The notes below the pieces were generated by a model. That model did no database searches. It was not told the origin of the DNA and was given only the letters and a program-made list of their open reading frames with translations. The position numbers were made by a program, and so were the translations under genes. A stretch of DNA of 64,000 nt, from assembly GCA_965204165.1 (NCBI GenBank), contig OZ241969.1, positions 3,100,001 through 3,164,000 on the forward strand, written 5' to 3'. This DNA is from VYFG01 sp965204165. GTDB taxonomy: Bacteria > Pseudomonadota > Gammaproteobacteria > Arenicellales > Poriferihabitantaceae. Shown piece after piece: positions 26,689 to 35,302 of the stretch; the first letter of the stretch is position 1, and each line of letters begins with the position of its first letter.

Positions 26689-27930
26689 GTGGAAACGAGG
26701 CTCGCGGACTTTATCCGGGATACCCCGCATGGCCGGGAGGCGGACACCATCCTGCGCGCATGCGTACACTGCGGCTTCTGCACTGCCACCTGTCCCACCT
26801 ACCAGTTGCTCGGCGACGAGTTGGATGGACCCCGGGGCCGCATCTACCAGATCAAGCAGGTCCTGGAGGGCCTGCCGCCGGACCGCTCCACGCGGATGCA
26901 TCTGGACCGTTGCCTGACCTGCCGCAGCTGCGAGACCACCTGTCCTTCCGGGGTACGGTACAGCCGGCTTCTGGATATCGGCAGGGCTGTCGTGGCGAAG
27001 AAACTGCCCCGGCCGCCGCATCAGCGGCTGCTCCGCTGGTCCCTGCGCAAGATCCTGACCGTGCCCGGGCTGTTTGCCCCGATGCTTTTCCTGGGCCAGA
27101 TGACGCGGCGGCTGCAGCCGGTGGTCCTCAGGGAGAAAATCCCGCCGAGGCAGAAGGCTCCACCAATTCCCGCACCCTCCCATACCCGGAAAGTCATCCT
27201 GGCGGAGGGCTGTGTGCAGCCCGCCTACAAACCGGCCACCAACGCGTCGCTGTCCCGGATCCTGCACCGGGCCGGCATCGACGCCATTCGTGTCCCGGGA
27301 GAACGTTGCTGCGGTGCGGTAAGTTTCCATCTGGATGCGGAAGCGGAAGCCCTGAACCTGATGCGTGCCAACATCGATGCCTGGTGGCCCCACATTGAAG
27401 CCGGCGCCGAGGCCATCGTCAGCAGCGCCAGCGGATGCGGCGTGATGATCAAGGACTACGCCCGGGCGCTGGAACACGACCCGCGGTACGCGGAAAGGGC
27501 CGCGAAAGTCAGCGGACTCTGCCTGGATGCCGTGGAGTATCTCTCGCAAGTGACCCTGGCTCCGATCAAGGAGGACAGCCGCCTGACCGTGGCCTTCCAG
27601 TCCCCGTGCACCCTGCAGCACGGCCAGCAGCTTGCCGGGCGGGTGGAGGCGCTGCTGTCGGCAGCAGGGCACACCGTCGTGCCGGTGCCCGACTCCCACA
27701 TGTGCTGCGGCTCCGCGGGCACCTACTCGATACTGCAGAAATCACTGTCGATGCGCCTGCGGGACCGGAAGATATCCTGCCTCATGGAAGGGAATCCCGA
27801 TGCGATCGCCACCGCCAACATCGGCTGCCAACTGCACCTGGAAAGTGCCGCCCGGGTACCGGTGCGGCACTGGGTGGAACTGCTGGACGACGGGGCGGGA
27901 GCCAAACCGGCCGGAGTTGTATCGCGTTGA
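26689..27930 (+). CDS. glcF: glycolate oxidase iron-sulfur subunit GlcF
   Basis: GlcF passes electrons from the flavin subunits to the quinone pool. The 413-residue protein has two ferredoxin clusters, CVHCGFCTATCP (about residues 25-36) and CLTCRSCETTCP (about 75-86), followed by two cysteine-rich CCG domains (RCCGAVSFH and HMCCGSAGTY). It begins with GTG at 26689, 2 bp after the glcE stop and preceded by GGAGGG. The hydrophobic stretch around residues 115-140 may touch the membrane. Confidence 0.95.
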   Translation: METRLADFIRDTPHGREADTILRACVHCGFCTATCPTYQLLGDELDGPRGRIYQIKQVLEGLPPDRSTRMHLDRCLTCRSCETTCPSGVRYSRLLDIGRAVVAKKLPRPPHQRLLRWSLRKILTVPGLFAPMLFLGQMTRRLQPVVLREKIPPRQKAPPIPAPSHTRKVILAEGCVQPAYKPATNASLSRILHRAGIDAIRVPGERCCGAVSFHLDAEAEALNLMRANIDAWWPHIEAGAEAIVSSASGCGVMIKDYARALEHDPRYAERAAKVSGLCLDAVEYLSQVTLAPIKEDSRLTVAFQSPCTLQHGQQLAGRVEALLSAAGHTVVPVPDSHMCCGSAGTYSILQKSLSMRLRDRKISCLMEGNPDAIATANIGCQLHLESAARVPVRHWVELLDDGAGAKPAGVVSR

Positions 27931-28043
27931 ACCGCAAGCATGCCCGGTTACACTTAAGTCGCCTTGTGCGGCCCGGCGGTGGGTAATAAAGTTTTACCAT
28001 ACCATTCATATTCAACATAAATTTGCCAAGCAGCGAGGACAGA

Positions 28044-29978
28044 ATGTCAGAAGTCAATACATACCCGGTTGCCGCGGATGTCGCCTCCCACGCTCACGTG
28101 GACCAGGGCCGTTACCTCGAGCTGTACCAGCGTTCCGTGGACGACCCGGAAGGATTCTGGGCGGAACAGGCCGAGAAATTCGTCACCTGGTTCAAGCCCT
28201 GGGACAAAGTCATGGATGTGGATTTCCACAAGGCCCATATCCGGTGGTTCGATGGCGGCAAGCTGAATGTCTGTTACAACTGTGTGGACCGGCACCTGGA
28301 AAGCCGTGGTGACCAGGTAGCGATCATCTGGGAGGGTGACGAACCTGATGTAGATAAATCAATCACATATAACGAATTATTCGAGCAGGTTTGCAAGCTC
28401 GGAAACGTGCTCAAGGATCGCGGTGTCCAAAAAGGGGACCGGGTGTCCATCTACATGCCCATGATCCCCGAGGCCGCGGTAGCCATGCTGGCCTGTGCCC
28501 GAATCGGGGCGGTCCATTCCATCGTCTTCGGCGGTTTCTCCCCGGACGCACTCAAGGACCGGATCCTCGACTCCGACTGCCGGGTGGTGATCACTGCGGA
28601 CGAGGGCCCCCGGGGAGGCCGGAACGTTCCTCTCAAGGCCAACGTGGAAAAGGCGCTCGAGAGCTGCCCGGATGTGCACACCGTGGTCACCGTTAGACGG
28701 ACAGGCAACCCGGTCCCCGGAAACACCGACCGGGATGTCTGGTACGACGAGGCCATGGCCTCGGCTTCCGCGGACTGTCCGCCGGAGGAAATGGATGCCG
28801 AGGACCCCCTGTTCATCCTCTACACCTCCGGTTCAACGGGCAAGCCGAAGGGGGTTCTCCACACCTCGGGGGGATACCAGCTCTATACCGCCATCACCCA
28901 CAAATACGTCTTCGACTACCATGACGGGGACGTCTACTGGTGTACGGCGGACGTGGGCTGGGTCACCGGCCATTCGTACATCGTCTACGGCCCGCTCGCC
29001 AACGGCGCCATCACCCTGATGTTCGAGGGGGTGCCCACCTACCCGGATGCGGGGCGCTTCTGGCAGGTGGTGGACAAGCACAACGTCAACACCTTCTATA
29101 CCGCCCCCACGGCAATACGCGCCCTCATGGGGCAGGGCGATGAACTGGTAACCAGGCACAGCCGCAAGAGCCTGCGGCTGCTCGGCTCGGTCGGAGAGCC
29201 CATCAATCCCGAGGCCTGGGAATGGTACTACCACGTGGTTGGAGACGGCCGCTGCCCCATCGTCGACACTTGGTGGCAGACCGAAACCGGCGGCATCTGC
29301 ATCACACCGCTGGCCGGCGCCATCGATCTCAAGCCAGGCTCCGCCACCCGGCCGTTCTTCGGGATCCAGCCGGCGCTTCTGGATGCGGATGCCAATGAGC
29401 TTGAAGGCGCCGTTGCCGGAAACCTGGTGATCAAGCAATCCTGGCCGGGTCAGATGCGAACGGTCTATGGTGATCACCAACGTTTCTACGACACCTATTT
29501 CTCCGCCTACAAGGGTTACTACACCACCGGTGACGGTGCTCGCAGGGATGAGGACGGGTACTACTGGATCACGGGGCGCGTGGATGATGTCATCAACGTG
29601 TCCGGACACCGCATGGGCACGGCCGAAGTGGAGAGCGCCCTGGTGCTGCACGAGAAAGTCTCCGAGGCTGCCGTGGTGGGTTATCCCCATGAGATCAAGG
29701 GGCAGGGCATATACGCCTATGTGACGCTGATGGTCGGCGAAGACCCCAGTGACGACCTCAAGACGGAACTCGTTAACCTTGTACGAAAGGAAATCGGCCC
29801 GATTGCAAAGCCGGATGTCATCCAGTGGGCTCCGGGACTGCCCAAGACCCGGTCCGGCAAGATCATGCGCCGAATCCTGCGGAAGATCGCCGAAAACGAG
29901 TTGGACTCCCTCGGAGACACCAGCACCCTTGCCGATCCGTCCGTGGTGGATGATCTGATTGCGAACCGGGGCAGTTGA
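28044..29978 (+). CDS. acs: acetyl-CoA synthetase (AMP-forming)
   Basis: Acs activates acetate through acetyl-AMP. The 644-residue protein matches the full family length and has YTSGSTGKPKGVLHTSGG (P-loop), VDTWWQTETGG, the TTGDGARRDEDGYYWITGR hinge and the C-terminal catalytic lysine in TRSGKIMRRILRKI, the usual acetylation control site. The ATG at 28044 is preceded by GAGGACAGA; the frame extends to a TTG at 28023. It lies 113 bp after glcF and is probably separately transcribed. Glycolate and acetate use would be linked through C2 metabolism. Confidence 0.97.
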   Translation: MSEVNTYPVAADVASHAHVDQGRYLELYQRSVDDPEGFWAEQAEKFVTWFKPWDKVMDVDFHKAHIRWFDGGKLNVCYNCVDRHLESRGDQVAIIWEGDEPDVDKSITYNELFEQVCKLGNVLKDRGVQKGDRVSIYMPMIPEAAVAMLACARIGAVHSIVFGGFSPDALKDRILDSDCRVVITADEGPRGGRNVPLKANVEKALESCPDVHTVVTVRRTGNPVPGNTDRDVWYDEAMASASADCPPEEMDAEDPLFILYTSGSTGKPKGVLHTSGGYQLYTAITHKYVFDYHDGDVYWCTADVGWVTGHSYIVYGPLANGAITLMFEGVPTYPDAGRFWQVVDKHNVNTFYTAPTAIRALMGQGDELVTRHSRKSLRLLGSVGEPINPEAWEWYYHVVGDGRCPIVDTWWQTETGGICITPLAGAIDLKPGSATRPFFGIQPALLDADANELEGAVAGNLVIKQSWPGQMRTVYGDHQRFYDTYFSAYKGYYTTGDGARRDEDGYYWITGRVDDVINVSGHRMGTAEVESALVLHEKVSEAAVVGYPHEIKGQGIYAYVTLMVGEDPSDDLKTELVNLVRKEIGPIAKPDVIQWAPGLPKTRSGKIMRRILRKIAENELDSLGDTSTLADPSVVDDLIANRGS

Positions 29979-29988
29979 TAATACCCCC

Positions 29989-30006
29989 CGGCTCCAGCCG
30001 GAGCCG
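29989..30006 (+). terminator. hairpin after acs
   Basis: A 7-bp stem CGGCTCC / GGAGCCG with loop AGCC starts 11 bp after the acs stop. No T run follows, so it is a weak terminator or a transcript-end stabiliser. Confidence 0.45.
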
Positions 30007-30164
30007 CGACATTACACAGCTCGTCGCATCCGGCGGGCATCGGCAGTCGCCAGGACGGGATCAGGTAGTTCCCGGGCACGCGGATTCGTGGCCGGCGTGA
30101 CCCGTCAGGTCAGGTCGTCCCGCTGACACGCAGGACCCGCAATGCGGCTGCCCGCGGGTGGCGT

Positions 30165-30938
30165 TTAACGGAGAAAGGCGGTCACCGCCGCGATGAAACG
30201 GTCGGGTTGCTCGACATGCAGCCAATGCCCGGTATCGGGAATCGGCGTCGTCTCGGCACGGGTATAGCAACGATCGATTGCCGCGCGCCCGGAACCGGTC
30301 ATGTAGCTTGAGTTCTCGCCGTAGACGAACAGGGCCCGCGTATCCGTCACCGCCGCAAGATTCCAGCCCAGCAGGGCGGGCATGCTGCGCCGGATCGCGG
30401 GCAGGTTGATGCGCCAGTGAAAGCCCCCGTCCCTGCGGACAAGATTCTGCAGCAGGAACTGGCGGATTCCCGGGTCGGCTATGTCCCGGGAGAGCTGTTG
30501 CTCGGCGTCCACCCGGCGGGTCACGGAGTCAAGGTCCACGGACTCCATCGCGGCGATGAATTCGTCGTGATCATGGGAGTAGGGTACCGGGGCGATATCC
30601 GCGATGACCAGGGACTCAAGCGGCATCAGGCCCAACTGCGCCAGGGCCATGGCCGTCTTCCCCCCCATGCTGTGGCCCAGCACGACGGGGAGGCGGATCC
30701 CTTCCCGGTCCAGCGTTTCGGCGACATCCTCGGCCATGGACACATAATCCATCGTTTCCGTCCATGCGGAATTGCCGTGATTGCGCAAATCGAGGCATGT
30801 GACGTGAAAGTCCCCGGAAAATGCCCGTGCGATGCTTCTCCAGTTGGTACCGGACCCGAACAGGCCGTGCAGGATGACCAGTGGGGGATTCGCGGGATCT
30901 CCGTCTTTCAGGCTGAATAGATGCAACGGTGTGGACAT
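30165..30938 (-). CDS. alpha/beta-hydrolase, YbfF-like esterase
   Basis: The 257-residue protein resembles E. coli YbfF, an acyl-thioester or ester hydrolase. It has ILHGLFGSGTNWRSIA (oxyanion loop), DLRNHGNSAW, the nucleophile elbow GHSMGGKTAM, the acid in FVYGENSSYM or nearby, and the base in DTGHWLHVEQPDRF. It lacks a signal peptide. It is divergent from phoB and has no clear functional tie to it. Confidence 0.85.
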   Translation of the reverse strand: MSTPLHLFSLKDGDPANPPLVILHGLFGSGTNWRSIARAFSGDFHVTCLDLRNHGNSAWTETMDYVSMAEDVAETLDREGIRLPVVLGHSMGGKTAMALAQLGLMPLESLVIADIAPVPYSHDHDEFIAAMESVDLDSVTRRVDAEQQLSRDIADPGIRQFLLQNLVRRDGGFHWRINLPAIRRSMPALLGWNLAAVTDTRALFVYGENSSYMTGSGRAAIDRCYTRAETTPIPDTGHWLHVEQPDRFIAAVTAFLR

Positions 30939-31033
30939 GTGTACTGAACAGGCTTCCTTCCGGACAGTTTCCGGTCATTCACGGGAATGGCCGGAACTGC
31001 CGCGCAACGTGACCGGACGGACTTTATACTACG

Positions 31034-31052
31034 CTGTAATATTTGTGTAACA
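31034..31052 (+). promoter_or_regulatory. Pho box before phoB
   Basis: CTGTAATA followed by TTTG and TGTAACA gives two 7-bp direct repeats (TGTAATA at 31035-31041; TGTAACA at 31046-31052) spaced 11 bp apart, the classic PhoB-binding arrangement. It lies 23 bp before the phoB ATG and implies autoregulation. Confidence 0.8.
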
Positions 31053-31074
31053 ATGCCCGGTTTCAATCTCGGCC

Positions 31075-31764
31075 ATGGAAAAAGATACCGTCCTGATCGT
31101 CGAAGATGACAGCGCACTCAACGAGATGCTGCGCTTCGTCCTGGACCGTAACGGATTCAGGGCGATGCAGGCTGAAGATGCGCAAACTGCGGACCTCTGC
31201 ATCTCCAGCCGGATACCCGACCTCGTTCTCCTCGATTGGATGCTGCCCGGCGCGAGCGGCATCGACTATGCGCGGAAGCTGAAGTCCCACCCGCTCACCG
31301 CCGACATCCCGATCATCATGGTAACCGCCCGGGGCGAGGAAGAGGACAAGATCAGGGGCCTGGACCACGGGGCCGATGACTACGTCACCAAGCCGTTTTC
31401 CAACAACGAACTGATGGCCAGGATCCGGGCGGCGATCCGCAGGACCAAGCCGCAGAAATCCGGTGAGGCGGTCACTTTCGGCAACATCCGCATCGATCCG
31501 GACAGTTTCACCCTGGAGATCGGCGGGAAGCTGGTGGAAATCGGCACCAAGGAATTCCTGCTTCTGTATCTCTTCCTGCGCAAACCCGGCCGGGTGTACA
31601 ACCGGGCCCACCTGCTGGACCGGATCTGGGGCAAGGACAGCTACATCGACGAACGTACGGTGGATGTCTATATCCGCAGGTTGCGTACCATCCTGGAGAA
31701 GCACGATCACTCCAGCCTGATCAAGACCGTTCGTGGCGTAGGATATCGGGCCGCGGCGAATTGA
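31075..31764 (+). CDS. phoB: phosphate regulon response regulator PhoB
   Basis: PhoB activates phosphate-starvation genes through Pho boxes. The 229-residue protein has the receiver acidic pocket E10, D11, D12, the phosphorylation site D54 in VLLDWMLPG and K106 in DDYVTKPF, then a winged-helix DNA-binding domain with the ending SLIKTVRGVGYRA typical of OmpR/PhoB proteins. It is followed after 6 bp by phoR. The Pho box upstream suggests positive autoregulation. Confidence 0.97.
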   Translation: MEKDTVLIVEDDSALNEMLRFVLDRNGFRAMQAEDAQTADLCISSRIPDLVLLDWMLPGASGIDYARKLKSHPLTADIPIIMVTARGEEEDKIRGLDHGADDYVTKPFSNNELMARIRAAIRRTKPQKSGEAVTFGNIRIDPDSFTLEIGGKLVEIGTKEFLLLYLFLRKPGRVYNRAHLLDRIWGKDSYIDERTVDVYIRRLRTILEKHDHSSLIKTVRGVGYRAAAN

Positions 31765-31770
31765 GCCGCA

Positions 31771-32994
31771 ATGAGCATGGACAGTCCGGGCGTCGTTCTC
31801 TGGGTCGGGCTGATGGCCGGCACCGCCGTATCCGGCCTGATCTACCTGTTCTACCGGCTGGTTCACCGGGAGAATCCGCCGGGAGAATCCGCCGGACCAG
31901 CCGATGGACAGGACGCAGAGTCCGTTCCCGGGGAAACCGGCGACGTGGATGTCACTGACCTGCAGAGCAGCATGTCGGCCTCTCCGGATGCCGTTTTGCT
32001 GACCGGAGGACAATGGCAGCTCAGATGGGCGAACGACACGGCATGCCAGTGGTTCGGTGTCGACCTGAACCGTGACATGGGCCGGCCGATCCGGCAGGTC
32101 ATGTCCATTCCCGGCTTTGTCCAGTACCTCTCACGGCAGGACTTCGCCGATTCCTTCGAGTGTGATGCGCCGGCCGACGGAACCGTCCGGCTGGGGATCC
32201 GCGTGGCACCCTATCGAAGCGGCCAGTACCTGCTCCAGGGAAGGGATATCACCAGCTTCCGCCAGCTTGAACAGATCAGGCGGGACTTCGTGGCCAACGC
32301 ATCCCATGAACTGCGTACTCCGCTCAGCATCCTCTACGGCTACCTGGAAATGATGCAGGACGAACCCGACAACGGCATCGGCCCGCAGTGGAAACCCGCG
32401 GTACGCCAGATGTTCGAACAGACCACCCGGATCAAGCAGATCATCGACGACATGATGCTGCTCTCCCGGCTGGAAGAAGCGGACGAGGAACTGGAACAGC
32501 AGTACACACCCATGGCGCCGGTCATGCACAGTGCCCGCCAGGACGCCGAGGCGCTGACTTCCCAGAAACATCAGAACATGCTCTGCGAAATCGATGAAAA
32601 TTACTCATTGTATTGTAATCTCAATGAGATACAGAGCATGGTCACCAATCTCATCACCAACGCGGTCCGCTATACCCCCGAAGGCGGGAGCATCACCATC
32701 AAATGGAAAGTGGATCTGCTTGGCGGGTCGCTCAGTGTGGAGGATACCGGTATCGGTATCGAGGAGGAGAACATACCCCGCCTGACGGAGCGGTTCTATC
32801 GCACCGACCCTGCGCGGTCCCGGGCCGCCGGCGGCACCGGGCTTGGCCTGGCCATCGTCAACCACATCGTCAACCGGCACAACGCCAAGCTGCTCATCAA
32901 CAGCAAGGTGGGCAAAGGCAGCATGTTCACGGTCCTGTTCCCCAGGGATTCGATCCGTGCGGATCATGAACAGGTGAAGCTGCTCCTCAACTGA
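31771..32994 (+). CDS. phoR: phosphate regulon sensor kinase PhoR
   Basis: PhoR phosphorylates PhoB when phosphate is limiting and is normally held inactive by Pst and PhoU. The 407-residue protein has one N-terminal membrane segment (about residues 8-28), a low-complexity linker, a PAS-like domain (about 65-160), the HisKA box FVANASHELRTPLS (H179), the N box NLITNAVRYTPEGG, and the ATP lid VEDTGIGIEEE and GGTGLGLAIVNHI. It is co-transcribed with phoB. Confidence 0.96.
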   Translation: MSMDSPGVVLWVGLMAGTAVSGLIYLFYRLVHRENPPGESAGPADGQDAESVPGETGDVDVTDLQSSMSASPDAVLLTGGQWQLRWANDTACQWFGVDLNRDMGRPIRQVMSIPGFVQYLSRQDFADSFECDAPADGTVRLGIRVAPYRSGQYLLQGRDITSFRQLEQIRRDFVANASHELRTPLSILYGYLEMMQDEPDNGIGPQWKPAVRQMFEQTTRIKQIIDDMMLLSRLEEADEELEQQYTPMAPVMHSARQDAEALTSQKHQNMLCEIDENYSLYCNLNEIQSMVTNLITNAVRYTPEGGSITIKWKVDLLGGSLSVEDTGIGIEEENIPRLTERFYRTDPARSRAAGGTGLGLAIVNHIVNRHNAKLLINSKVGKGSMFTVLFPRDSIRADHEQVKLLLN

Positions 32995-33017
32995 CCTTAT
33001 GAGCCGGCGTGGACTCC

Positions 33018-33062
33018 CTGTAACCTGCCTGTAACCTGCCTGTAACAATCGATTTCTACACT
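33018..33062 (+). promoter_or_regulatory. triple Pho box and -10 of pstS
   Basis: Three exact copies of CTGTAAC begin at 33018, 33029 and 33040, each 11 bp apart with CTGC between them. This is a tandem PhoB site for at least one and perhaps two dimers. A -10-like TACACT at 33057-33062 lies 10 bp after the last repeat, as expected where PhoB replaces the -35 contact. The pstS ATG is at 33113. Confidence 0.85.
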
Positions 33063-33112
33063 CTGCTTTCCTTTCCAAATTATCCCTAATCTTCCCGAAG
33101 GAGAGCATTCAG

Positions 33113-34150
33113 ATGCGAAAAAGCGCCATTTCCCTGGTGGCACTCGGCCTGATCACGGCCGCCACCTTTGCCCATGCGAGGGACCACATCATGATTGTCG
33201 GCTCGTCAACCGTATATCCGTTTGCGACGGTCGTTGCCGAGAGCTTCGGCAAGACCAGCGGATTCAAGACCCCGATCATCGAATCCACCGGCTCCGGTGG
33301 CGGCATGAAGCTGTTCTGCGCCGGTATTGGCGAGGAGCACCCGGATATCACCAACTCCTCCCGTCGTATCAAAAAGTCCGAATTCGACCGGTGCCAGGAA
33401 AATGGCGTCAAGGACATTGTCGAGGTGAAAGTCGGCTACGACGGTATCGTGTTGGGAAGTTCCAAGGAGGCGCAGCGCCTGGACCTCACCCGCCGCGACA
33501 TCTTCCTGGCTCTGGCCAAGGATGTACCGAATCCGGACGGCAGCGAGAGCCTGGTGCCCAACCCCCACATGACCTGGGCGGATGTCAACGCCGAACTGCC
33601 CGCCATCAAGATCGAGGTTCTGGGTCCCCCGCCCACCTCCGGCACCCGTGACGCGTTTGCCGAACTGGCACTGGAAGGCGGCTGCAAGACCTTCGACTGG
33701 GTCAAGTCCATGAAGAAGTCCGACAAGAGTGCCTACAAGGCCGCATGCCACACCGTCCGTGAGGACGGCGCCTACATCGAGGCAGGCGAAAACGACAACC
33801 TGATCATTCAGAAGCTCCAGGAAAACCCCGACGCCCTGGGCGTATTCGGGTTCAGCTTCCTGGACCAGAACGCAGATGTGATCCAGGGTGCTTCCATTGA
33901 CGGCGTTGCACCGGAATTCGAACTGATCGCGGATGGTTCCTACCCGGTCTCACGCCCCCTGTATTTCTATGCCAAGACGGCCCATATCGGGGTCATTCCC
34001 GGAATCCAGGAATTCATGGATGCGTTCACTGGGGATGCCGCGTTCGGCGACGAGGGCTACCTGACCGACAAGGGGCTGATTCCCATGTCCGCAGAAGAGC
34101 GCCAGCAGTTCTCGGCCGCTGTCAGGAACCGGACCTCGCTGTCCATGTAA
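33113..34150 (+). CDS. pstS: phosphate ABC transporter substrate-binding protein PstS
   Basis: PstS is the periplasmic phosphate receptor. The 345-residue protein has a Sec signal peptide (MRKSAISLVALGLITAATFAHA), then DHIMIVGSSTVYPFATVVAE, where the phosphate-binding serines lie, GSGGGMKLFCAGIG, and PPPTSGTRDAF. The strong AAGGAGAG before the ATG and the triple Pho box predict high expression. Whether it discriminates against arsenate cannot be read from the sequence. A terminator-like hairpin follows. Confidence 0.95.
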   Translation: MRKSAISLVALGLITAATFAHARDHIMIVGSSTVYPFATVVAESFGKTSGFKTPIIESTGSGGGMKLFCAGIGEEHPDITNSSRRIKKSEFDRCQENGVKDIVEVKVGYDGIVLGSSKEAQRLDLTRRDIFLALAKDVPNPDGSESLVPNPHMTWADVNAELPAIKIEVLGPPPTSGTRDAFAELALEGGCKTFDWVKSMKKSDKSAYKAACHTVREDGAYIEAGENDNLIIQKLQENPDALGVFGFSFLDQNADVIQGASIDGVAPEFELIADGSYPVSRPLYFYAKTAHIGVIPGIQEFMDAFTGDAAFGDEGYLTDKGLIPMSAEERQQFSAAVRNRTSLSM

Positions 34151-34184
34151 CACCCAGGGCTGTATTCCTGGCCCTGAAGGCAGT

Positions 34185-34218
34185 AGGGGCTGACCGAACC
34201 GGTTCGGCAGCCCCTTTT
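34185..34218 (+). terminator. terminator-like hairpin between pstS and pstC
   Basis: AGGGGCTG, a bulged A, and CCGAACC pair with GGTTCGG and CAGCCCCT, giving a long GC stem followed by TTTT and a further TTT at 34220-34222. It has the form of an intrinsic terminator, and partial read-through to pstC would raise PstS above the permeases. Confidence 0.8.
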
Positions 34219-34297
34219 CTTTGCCCCTCAACGACAGGTACCATGCGCAACCGGATTCCCCGTGAACTGAATCGGACCTAGCGAGACCACCCCGGCC

Positions 34298-35302
34298 ATG
34301 AGTATCCTGACCCTGTTGTTCGTGTTCTTCATCCTGGGACCGGTATTCCTGATCCTGGCACTGAATTTCGCCCGCAACAACAGGGCGCTTCAAAGGCGGG
34401 TGGAAAGGCTGATCAAGTCATTCCTGATTCTCTGCTCCTGCATTGCAATTTTCACCACCATCGGCATCGTGCTTTCGGTGCTGTTCGAGTCCATCCGGTT
34501 CTTCCAGGCGGTACCGATCACCGAGTTTCTCTTCGGCCTGGAATGGTCGCCGCAGACCGCAATCCGGGATGACCAGGTGGGATCCTCGGGCGCTTTCGGT
34601 GCGGTGCCGCTGTTCGCGGGCACCTTCCTGATCACCGCGATCGCCATGTGCATTGCGGTGCCGCTCGGACTCATGTCGGCGATCTACCTTTCCGAATATG
34701 CCGGTCCGGCCATCCGCACGTTTGCCAAGCCGCTGCTGGAGATTCTTGCCGGAATCCCCACCGTGGTTTACGGATTTTTCGCCGCCCTGACGGTGGCACC
34801 GCTGATCCGGCGCACCGCGGAAACCGTCGGATTCGGCGTTTCCAGCGAAAGCGCTCTGGCTGCCGGCGTGGTCATGGGGATCATGATCCTGCCGTTTGTG
34901 TCATCGCTTTCCGATGACGTGATCAACGCGGTCCCCCAGGCCATGCGGGACGGATCCTACGGGCTCGGCGCCACCCAGTCGGAGACCATTCGCCGGGTGA
35001 TCCTTCCCGCCGCATTGCCGGGCATCGTGGGCAGTATCCTGCTCGCGGTTTCCCGCGCCATCGGGGAGACGATGATCGTGGTCATGGCTGCGGGGCTGGC
35101 GGCCAACCTGACGGCCAACCCGTTTGAATCGGTGACCACGGTCACCGTCCAGATCGTCACTTTGCTGATCGGTGACCAGGAATTCGACAGTCCGAAGACG
35201 CTCGCGGCATTCGCCCTCGGTCTCGTCCTGTTCGTGATCACCCTTGTCCTGAACATCGTCGCTCTGCACGTGGTGCGTAGATTCAAGGAACAATACGAAT
35301 GA
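34298..35302 (+). CDS. pstC: phosphate ABC transporter permease PstC
   Basis: This inner membrane permease has six or more helices, the N-terminal pair at about residues 1-22 and 45-65, and the ABC-permease EAA-type segment VPQAMRDGSYGLGATQSETIRRVILPAALPG cut here into its landmarks AMRDGSYGLGATQ and AALPGIVGSI. The 334 residues exceed the roughly 300 of E. coli PstC because of a longer N-terminal region. It overlaps pstA by 4 bp. Confidence 0.94.
   Translation: MSILTLLFVFFILGPVFLILALNFARNNRALQRRVERLIKSFLILCSCIAIFTTIGIVLSVLFESIRFFQAVPITEFLFGLEWSPQTAIRDDQVGSSGAFGAVPLFAGTFLITAIAMCIAVPLGLMSAIYLSEYAGPAIRTFAKPLLEILAGIPTVVYGFFAALTVAPLIRRTAETVGFGVSSESALAAGVVMGIMILPFVSSLSDDVINAVPQAMRDGSYGLGATQSETIRRVILPAALPGIVGSILLAVSRAIGETMIVVMAAGLAANLTANPFESVTTVTVQIVTLLIGDQEFDSPKTLAAFALGLVLFVITLVLNIVALHVVRRFKEQYE

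Noticed and set aside
33018..33046. Short regular repeats that could be taken for a CRISPR-like array
   Set aside because: The 7-bp repeats with an 11-bp period before pstS are PhoB-binding repeats; no spacers or cas genes exist.
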